64,000 bases of DNA from Ascochyta rabiei (Eukaryota; Ascomycota; Dothideomycetes; Pleosporales; Didymellaceae): positions 372,001 through 436,000 of the forward strand of contig NC_082410.1 of NCBI RefSeq assembly GCF_004011695.2, read 5' to 3'. Positions 57,236 to 64,000 of this stretch are shown here, piece by piece. Both the position numbers and the translations under genes were made by a program. Each line of letters opens with the position of its first letter. Within the stretch, counting starts at the first letter, position 1. The notes below the pieces were generated by a model. That model was given only the letters and a program-made list of their open reading frames with translations, was not told the DNA's origin and did not search any database.

Positions 57236-60118
57236 ATGCAAGCAGGTGCAACACCCCAGGAGCCACCGACAGCCGCTATACCGGATTCGGACTCACAAAG
57301 ACTTTTTCAGTGCAGCACGTGCAAGAGATCTTTCACCAGGGCAGATCATCTAACGCGACACGTTCGAGCGCGTAGGTGTTCCTCCACTAGTAGCACACTC
57401 GATCAATACGGTAGACTAAGAAATCTGTTTACCAGATACACGGCAGAAACCTTACATTTGCCCTGTCTGCTCGAAGGGCTTTGCTAGGATGTACGTGCCT
57501 CGCTAATCGTTGACGCACCCTGACTCCTTTGCAGAGACCTGCTCAAGAGACACGTGACAAACCACAGTTCCGACTCTAATGCCAAAAGACAAAAGCGAGA
57601 GATCGCTCGCGACACTCGAGTGGTACAGGCATGCGAGGCCTGCTCTCAAAGCCACTTACGCTGCGAAGACGAAAAGCCATGCAGTCGTTGTAAAAAGAAG
57701 AACATTGCTTGTCGAGTACCAGAGACCTTTACAGTAGATGACAACGGAGTCGAGGAGCTCGATGCCGTGCATGCAGCGCAAGACCTACTTGACTTGTCAA
57801 ACGGATTCGACTACGGTTCTCCGGTACCGTTTCCTGACAGTACTCAAACTTCAACACCGCGCCTGAATGATGTCGGCAAATCAGAACCAAGTTTCCAATT
57901 ACCATCAATACCAGTTGCGCAGATGACAGTGCCGAATGATTTGCGACCGAATGGGCGTGAGAGATCATCGACAACATCCAAAGAAGCTATGAACCAGCTA
58001 TACGCGGAGACTGGCGATACAATATCATCCTTCTTTGACAGCACAATGTCGAACTTCGATGAAACAACGAGTATTGATCCCTTTCTACCAGACTATTTCC
58101 GAAATATGCCACCCTTAGAATCTTTCCTCTCTGGTCATGTAACTCCACGAGGTATAATGGACCTCAACTTCGATATGGATGTCGGCCTTACGGACCTTGA
58201 CCTTGGGTTACTGGATCAGTACAATTTCCAGATACCCTTCACTGCCGGCACGCCTTCGACTGACGCCCAGGGACTTGAGCCACAACCTCTGGAAAATGAC
58301 AGCGCACCAGTGCGTACCGAGGCTTTCAAACATAGTATATGGCGTTACCTGCCACGTCGAGATAGGGACCACAGCGGGATGGAGCAGACGAATCTCGCCT
58401 TTCCAGATTCTGACAAAGACCACAACCGCCGAGCGCACCTTCCGCAACGTCGCGCGATTAACGAAAGACTGGGTCGTGTAAGCCGTGATCGCCTGATGGC
58501 TTTGGTCCTTGGCACATGCAGTCCTGAGAACGTTAAGCGTATAGCATCTGCATTTCCTAGTGTGGAGTTGCTCGACGGTCTCATACAAATCTTTTTGACA
58601 TCGCCAGCACTCGACGTCCAGTCTTGGTTTCATCTCCCGACTCTTTCACTTGCAAAGCTAAGCCCAGAGCTGCTTGCCTGCATAGTCTCAGCGGGTGCTG
58701 CATCGACGCCGGACGTCCCGTTGCGAAAGCTTGGGTTTGCTCTGCACGAAGCCGCTCGCATGGGTCAGTCAAAGTCATTTGAAGAGGACAATTCTGCGAT
58801 TAGAGACCTGCAGCATGTAACGACTTTCCTCTTACAGCTCGTAGTCGGCATGTGGAGCGGCGTGAGCCGGAAGATGGAAATTGCAGAAAGCTTTCTCCAG
58901 CCACTAGTGACGATGATACGTCGAGGAGGGCGATTGCGACATTCGACGTGGAGGGACGTAGTTCCGCTTGCAGAAGACGACGGGCCGGCTCTAGAAGTCA
59001 AGTGGCAAGAGTGGGCACACCAAGAATCGTACCTCCGGCTCATTTATCGAGTGTTCGAGCTGGACAGACAGTCATCAATGGCGCTACTCAAACCGCCGCT
59101 GATGACCTACTCGGAGATGCACCTACCCTTGCCCTGTTCGAATCGTAAGTGCCCTCCACGTTCCCGTGAACTTACGCATTTGATTGCGCAGCTAGTACGA
59201 GGGATTAATAACGTGCATGTCCTGTATACATTTTGTTAACGTAGAACAGATCTCTGGCTAGCAAAGTCTGCAGTCGCCTGGAAGGCCGCTTACCTGGAGA
59301 ACGCATGGCCCATGACCAAACGCCCATCAGCCATCGACTGCTTTCTAGACCTTGACCATCTCGCTCAACATGATAGCGCTAGTACAATTTATTTGCACAT
59401 GATGTGGGGCATGGTCTGGGAATTCCGCCAGATGAGCTCGCTTGGTGCAAGATCACCCGCCAAAGGACATGACAGTCTTATCTTGTCGTCTCGCTACCAG
59501 GAGCTCACGAAACAGATCGAAAACTTCCACGTCGGGAGCCCGCCAATGACAAAAACTGCTGAAATTACTATGGAACTCATGCTGTTACACCTCAACGCTC
59601 CTTTGGACGATATCCAACTCTTTGCTGGAATCGAGGGTCAGCAAGAAGCGCGTTCCGCCTATCCTTTGCTACGCGACTGGACCAAAACAGTTTCAGCCCG
59701 CCAGGCACTATGGCATGCTGGCCAGGTTCTTCGTGCAGCTGAGAGTCTGCCGAAGGGCCTGCTCTGCAACTTCAACGCGATCGCAGTGTACCATGCAGGG
59801 CTCATTCTTTGGGGGTATGGATTCCTAAAGGGATCTACCCCAGAGAAATCGACGCCCGGCGATACCTCGTATGCTGCGGTGTTGCTTAACGGAGACGACA
59901 CCCTTGACACGCGAAGATTCATAACCCTGGACCGGGGTGTCCCGTCGATCAAAACTATCAAGTCGCGTGACACAGTCCAGCTTACCAATGTTGCTGCGGT
60001 CATGGATGGCTTAGTGCAGTTGCTACTGACACCATACGAATCCGTGGAAGGATCCAGTCCGCCACTTGTTGGCAATTTGGTGCAGTTGCTGGAAGGTCTA
60101 CGACCAGAGACCAGATAA
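57236..60118 (+). CDS. Cluster regulator with two C2H2 fingers plus a Zn2Cys6 cluster
   Basis: Exons are 57236-57371, 57436-57490, 57535-59144 and 59250-60118, with introns of 64, 44 and 105 bp, giving 889 residues. Finger 1 is C26-x2-C29-x12-H42-x3-H46; His46 is made only by splicing (C + AT). Finger 2 is C54-x2-C57-x12-H70-x3-H74. The Zn2Cys6 cluster is C97-x2-C100-x6-C107-x5-C113-x2-C116-x6-C123, with a preceding basic stretch (KRQKREIAR). The rest is a fungal-specific transcription factor (MHR-like) middle region. Dual-finger factors of this type occur in Pezizomycotina metabolic clusters. It is likely the pathway regulator of this cluster; its own promoter lacks the exact motif, so autoregulation is uncertain. 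Confidence 0.88.
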
Positions 60119-60663
60119 TAGATACACTATGTGGCACGGCTATAGATTTAAAGACCGCAAGAGACACTTACAGATAGCTTCGCAAGCACGTACAGCGGCT
60201 CGGCCCTACTGCACAGTTCACGTGCAAGACCAATGTTCCAGCTTCCCCGGCGCTTACTTATTTGAGAGTCCTACACCGAGCTGATGGCGCGTCAATTGTG
60301 GTGCTTAACGACTATTGGTTTGTCTGTTCGTAGCGGCAAGTGCGTTCGAATCAACTCCACTTGTCTTGTTCGTTTTTACTCAGACTAGCCCCGGACAAAG
60401 ACCTCCACATCGGACAAACCCCACAAAGCGGCACTTCAATCCGGGGTAGTGAAAGAGTCAATGCACTCCTTTTTGCGTCCAATGGAAGATACCGAAACTC
60501 ACCCTTCACCGCTGTAAAGTGCCGAGCATGGATTTGCAATCAGTGCCTCTTGGCTCAACGATTCGTCTATATAATCTAGGGGATACGTCAGCCCCGTCTA
60601 TTGCCCATCTCGTCTGAATCACCTTGATACCAACGAACTAATTTCGTCTTCTCTCTGCTCGCA
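60119..60663. promoter_or_regulatory. Upstream region of the MFS transporter gene
   Basis: The region carries the third exact CCTCCACATCGG copy (60402-60413), followed by AATCCGGGG at 60,437. A TATATAATC box-like sequence near 60,569-60,577 lies about 90 bp before the start codon. Confidence 0.55.
60402..60413 (+). promoter_or_regulatory. Cluster motif, copy 3
   Basis: CCTCCACATCGG, ending 250 bp before the MFS start codon at 60664. It is identical to the copies in the hydrolase/cupin promoter. Confidence 0.55.
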
Positions 60664-62374
60664 ATGACATCTTTCAGGGAGGCATTTGCATTATCAAAGG
60701 ATGAGGTGAAGAATGCTACACCGCCTGGCACATCAACCCTTGTTGGTAAGACTTCAAAATGACCTTCATCAGCAACGTGCTAACTTCGAGTTTGAAGAAC
60801 ACCTCGAGTGGGCCGCATCGCAACAAGGTCACAATGAAATCAGGCTGGTACCGCAGCCGTCTGCAGACCCAGCCGACCCCCTGAATCTGCCCATGTGGCG
60901 AAAGCTTGTCATGTTGTTCGCCATGTCTTTACACCCATTTGTCGTCAACTTTACGGCCTCTTCGCTCTCGAGCGCGCTGCCTATATACGCAGCATCCCCT
61001 ATCTTTGGCCTACCACCAAAGTCGTTTTCTACACTCACCTATCTGGTTGCGGTCAACAATCTCATGCTCGGGTTCTCGAATCTGTGGTGGGTTCCACTAG
61101 CCAATACATTCGGTCGAAGACCTGTCATCCTTGGTAGTCTTTTGCTTCTTACCCTCTCGAGTATGTGGGCCGGCTTGACGACAAACTACAACAGCCTTCT
61201 GGCGGCTCGCGTGTTCATGGGCATTGGTGGAGGTTCCGCCGACGCAGTATCGCCTGATGTCGTTGGCGAGATCTTTTTTGTACATCAGCGTGGACGCGCA
61301 ATGGTAGGTCACAACACCCTTGATGCTCATTGGAATATTCTGACAGAGACTCTGTAGGCTATTTACACAGTCTTCCTTTCATTCGGCTCACTCGTGGGCG
61401 GCATCGCGGGCGGTTACATCGTCTCCGATATGGGTCTTACTTGGATCCACTGGATGAACGTTGTGTTGTCTGCAATCACTTTCGTTATATGCCTCGTCTT
61501 CCAGGCGGAGACACTCTACGAGCGACCACAGTGGCTCAACGATCTCGAAGGTGAAGACGGCAAGGAACACGTAGAGCAGAAGGAGTCTGTGGCCAGCAAC
61601 GCCCAGCCACCGCCTACCTCATATCCATCGTTCTCATACATGAAGTCGCTCAGGCTCATAACCTACCACCCTGGCATCGGTCGCAAGTTTCTTGCTCCAT
61701 ACAAAGCCATGCGTTTCCCAGGCGTGTGGCTGATCGCCGCTTGGTACGCAGGCCTCGTCGGCCTCATTGTCACCATCAGCACCATTGGTCCACAAGTTGT
61801 GGGGGCCCCTCCCTACCTCTGGGGCAATGATGTCGGCTTGATCAACGTCGGCGGCATCATCGGAGCGCTACTGGGGTGCGTCTACACCTACTTGATCGCT
61901 GACTGGACTGTCAAGCGCACCGCTGCAAGGGACTCTCATGGCTACGCAGAACCCGAGACTCGTCTCATCTCTGCCCTTCCTGCGCTCTTCATCGCTACGG
62001 CTGGTTCCTTAATCTTTGGCTTCGTCGCTCAGAATCCCTCGACGGCTGGATGGGTCGGCTTGGAGTTCGGCATCGGAATGGCTGCGTTCGGTCTCATGCA
62101 GGCACCGTCTGTAGGCTTCAACTACATCATCGAGTCGTACACGAGCGTGGCAGGAGACTGCTTCGTTGCCATAACGAGTGCAAGAGCTCTTGTGTCGTTC
62201 GCGTGGACTTTCTTCGTCGGCGATTGGGTGAATAGTCGTGGTGCTGCCGAGCCTTTTGGTGTCTTCGGAATGCTGATGGGAATTTTCGCGCTGATGACCA
62301 TTCCGGTTGTGATTTGGGGCAAGAGGCTGAGGATTTGGACTGCTAAATGGGTTCCAGAGGGTAGTGCTCAGTAA
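60664..62374 (+). CDS. MFS transporter (12-helix type)
   Basis: Exons are 60664-60745, 60798-61303 and 61358-62374, with introns of 52 bp (GTAAGA donor, GCTAAC branch, TTTGAAG acceptor) and 54 bp (GTAGGT ... CTGTAG), giving 534 residues. The AAG acceptor at 60797 is chosen because the nearer CGAG at 60790 would break the frame. Hydrophobic helices start near 70. The loop between helices 2 and 3 has the MFS motif A variant NTFGRRPVILG, and ARVFMGIGGGSADAVSPDV matches the helix 4/5 block of fungal multidrug/allantoate-like families. It probably imports the pathway substrate or exports a toxic intermediate. The promoter holds the shared cluster motif. Confidence 0.9.
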
Positions 62375-62666
62375 TTTCGCGTTGTCACAAGTACAACTGC
62401 TAGACACGCTGCTTTCCTGTCGTCTTTCATCTACTCGATTGCCATGTGATTCATCTGTGACGATGTCTGACTACACAACTTACGCACTCGTGATGTAGGC
62501 CTGCAAACTCCACTTTTCAAGCCTGTGTGAAAGCCGCGTGGATGAAGCGCGATTAGTACCCGTCACGTTTAGGAGAATCTCTCATAGCGGACATACTCAC
62601 CGCTCACAAAGGGGAAAACTAGAGAGACGAGGATGTGCATTAAGAACATTGATTTGAAACAGGAGG
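62375..62666. other. Convergent 3' region
   Basis: The 292 bp lie between the transporter and monooxygenase stop codons. Nothing specific is seen. Confidence 0.35.
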
Positions 62667-64000
62667 TTACTCGGCTCGCCTTGCAGAGCTGACATCGCTC
62701 ACTCCAGTGCCCTCTACGATCTTCGCCTCAACAACCTCAAACACCGGCACCTCCTGCAACCTCGCGATAACATGATGCAGCGTGGGCAGTGCCTTCCAGT
62801 CAAGAGAATCGAAACTGATTTGTGCATTTCTCGTTTGGAGCGTCTTCTGCACCCTTCTCTCCACAGTCTTCGCCTCCTCGTCATTTGGCAGGAAAGCCGT
62901 GTACTCTACATCAGCTTGGCCTCGCTCTTTGCTGCCGATGCTTCCTGTGGCGGGAATGTGTTTGGAGATGAACAGACCCTCTTCGGCTGACGCGGGCGCT
63001 TGTGGAGGTGCCGCACCATCATCTGCCAGAGGCTCTGAAAGATCTGAAAGTGTTAGTGTGGCGAATTTCGAGCCCATCCAGCTGGCATTCAGTGACCAGG
63101 TGGTGCCGTCCTGCTGCACGTCAAGATCGGCGAACAACTTTGGAAAACCGAGCTCTTCCCTTCCACTCAGGATGGGGTCTGCCAGGTTCTCGAACAGCAC
63201 CGGGAGATAGCTGCCTGTAACTGTCTCCCCGTTTTCCTTGGTGTATTGCACGCCATGGATGTACAGTCCAAAGTGCGAGTAGCCCCGGCCGCCTAGCCAT
63301 TCGAGATTGCCGAGCTGTGTCGCTGCGAGAGTGGCGTAGACCACTGTATCTGCAGATGCGAACTTGAGTTTCTCAGTCGGAAAGAGATTCTGCAGCAGCG
63401 TTCTGCTGGTCTTGAACTTCACGCTTGTCGTCTTGAATGTTGCTTGACTACCGTCTCGAGGACGGCCGTGGAAGTCTTGTCGAGGCCCGGGCATTGGACC
63501 GAAAGATGTCGGCATCCTCCAGAGCAGACCTTTCCTGTTTTCCCACTCCCATTGTCTGAGCATTTGGCTTGAGTGGTCCCACTCGTCGTGGCCAAAGTTA
63601 TAGGCAGTAAAGCGGGATGAGTCCAGCGGGGGGCCGCTGCCCAAGTCGTTACCGGCAATACGGGAGATTTCTTGTATGTAAGAAGCGCGCTCAAAGCGGC
63701 ACTTCTGGTATAGTTTCAGACGATCGGGGATGGCACTAAGGGATGTACCTCTCTGTAGCATGACTGCAAGAGATGCGGCATCTTCAATGGCCTGAGCTGC
63801 ACCTTGTCCTTGATCTTTTGAAAAATACGTTAGCTCAGGTCAGTGCTTTCCCGGTAACTTGGAGCGACATACGAGGTGTGAAAGGGTGAGCTGCGTCACC
63901 AATGAGAACGAGCTTCTCATGTGTCCACGTAGGTAGTTGCTCCATATCCAGCAACTCCCACACCTTCAATGTCTCTTCATCCGCCATACTGAGCAGCTTG
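62667..64000 (-). CDS. Flavin monooxygenase fused to an acetoacetate-decarboxylase-like domain (5' end outside window)
   Basis: The visible part is an exon from beyond 64000 to 63873, an intron 63872-63815 (58 bp, GTATGT donor, AAAAG acceptor) and a last exon 63814-62667. The first exon holds the FAD-contacting block LVLIGDAAHPFTP, continuing across the splice as HQGQGAAQAIEDAASLAVML, as in salicylate hydroxylase-type monooxygenases. About 130 residues later the flavoprotein ends and a new domain begins near TTSVKFKTSRTLLQNLFP. It has acetoacetate decarboxylase-superfamily features (YSHFGLYIHGVQY, PVLFENLADPILSGREELG, GFPKLFADLDV). The Lys in GFPK can be aligned with the Schiff-base Lys of the bacterial enzyme, but the adjacent Lys is Leu here. 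Expected role: ring hydroxylation plus a decarboxylase-like or ligand-binding function. Confidence 0.88.

Noticed and set aside
60424..63705. Shared 14-mer CAAAGCGGCACTTC at about 60,424 and 63,692
   Set aside because: One copy is inside the monooxygenase coding exon, and several chance 14-mer matches are expected in 64 kb.
1..64000. tRNA, rRNA and CRISPR arrays
   Set aside because: No cloverleaf-like segment, rRNA core sequence or spacer-repeat pattern was seen; CRISPR would not be expected in a fungal nuclear genome.

Overview
The window looks like nuclear DNA of a filamentous ascomycete, most likely a Dothideomycete of the Pleosporales type. Short introns of about 44-144 bp have GTRNGT donors and CTAAC-like branch sites. 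The gene set is typical of Pezizomycotina (Zn2Cys6 factor, DUF8004-type protein, Adp1-like ABC transporter, Afi1, Swp1), and a large AT-rich block carries the signature of repeat-induced point mutation (RIP). The assignment rests on gene content and style, not on a database match.

Bases 1 to about 23,564 are a transposon graveyard. CpA and TpG are almost gone and TpA is saturated, so ATG is rare and stops are everywhere; no open frame of 60 codons survives. Several elements can still be read through the damage. There are five copies of one ~1.86 kb Fot1/pogo-type DNA transposon (one cut by the window edge), four of them complete with TA target duplications and terminal inverted repeats. There is a Ty3/gypsy pol whose RT, RNase H and integrase are recognisable on the + strand, a 434 bp MITE, a 76 bp tandem repeat, and two long decayed frames I cannot name. 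Insertions are nested.

From 24.1 to 50.4 kb the DNA has normal composition and mostly conserved genes: a small unknown protein beside the RIP border, a broken gene with RIP-type nonsense changes, succinate-semialdehyde dehydrogenase, a PLP aminotransferase divergent from an Adp1-like ABCG transporter, a Pho85-type CDK, a DUF8004-type protein, a four-helix MARVEL-like membrane protein, a truncated kinase pseudogene, an Afi1 homologue, a myosin regulatory light chain and the OST subunit Swp1/ribophorin II. Intergenic regions hold several minisatellites, notably a heptamer array and a 0.4 kb GTT/GTC-rich array.

From 50.8 kb to the right edge lies what looks like a catabolic gene cluster: a fumarylacetoacetase-family hydrolase, a small cupin, a CocE/NonD-type hydrolase, a LigB/DODA-type extradiol dioxygenase, a regulator carrying both two C2H2 fingers and a Zn2Cys6 cluster, an MFS transporter, and a flavin monooxygenase fused to an acetoacetate-decarboxylase-like domain. 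The parts fit a route in which an aromatic or heteroaromatic substrate is imported, hydroxylated, ring-opened by meta cleavage and hydrolysed. An exact 12 bp motif, CCTCCACATCGG, occurs in three places: two in the divergent hydrolase/cupin promoter and one upstream of the transporter. This cluster is the best candidate for an undescribed system in the window.
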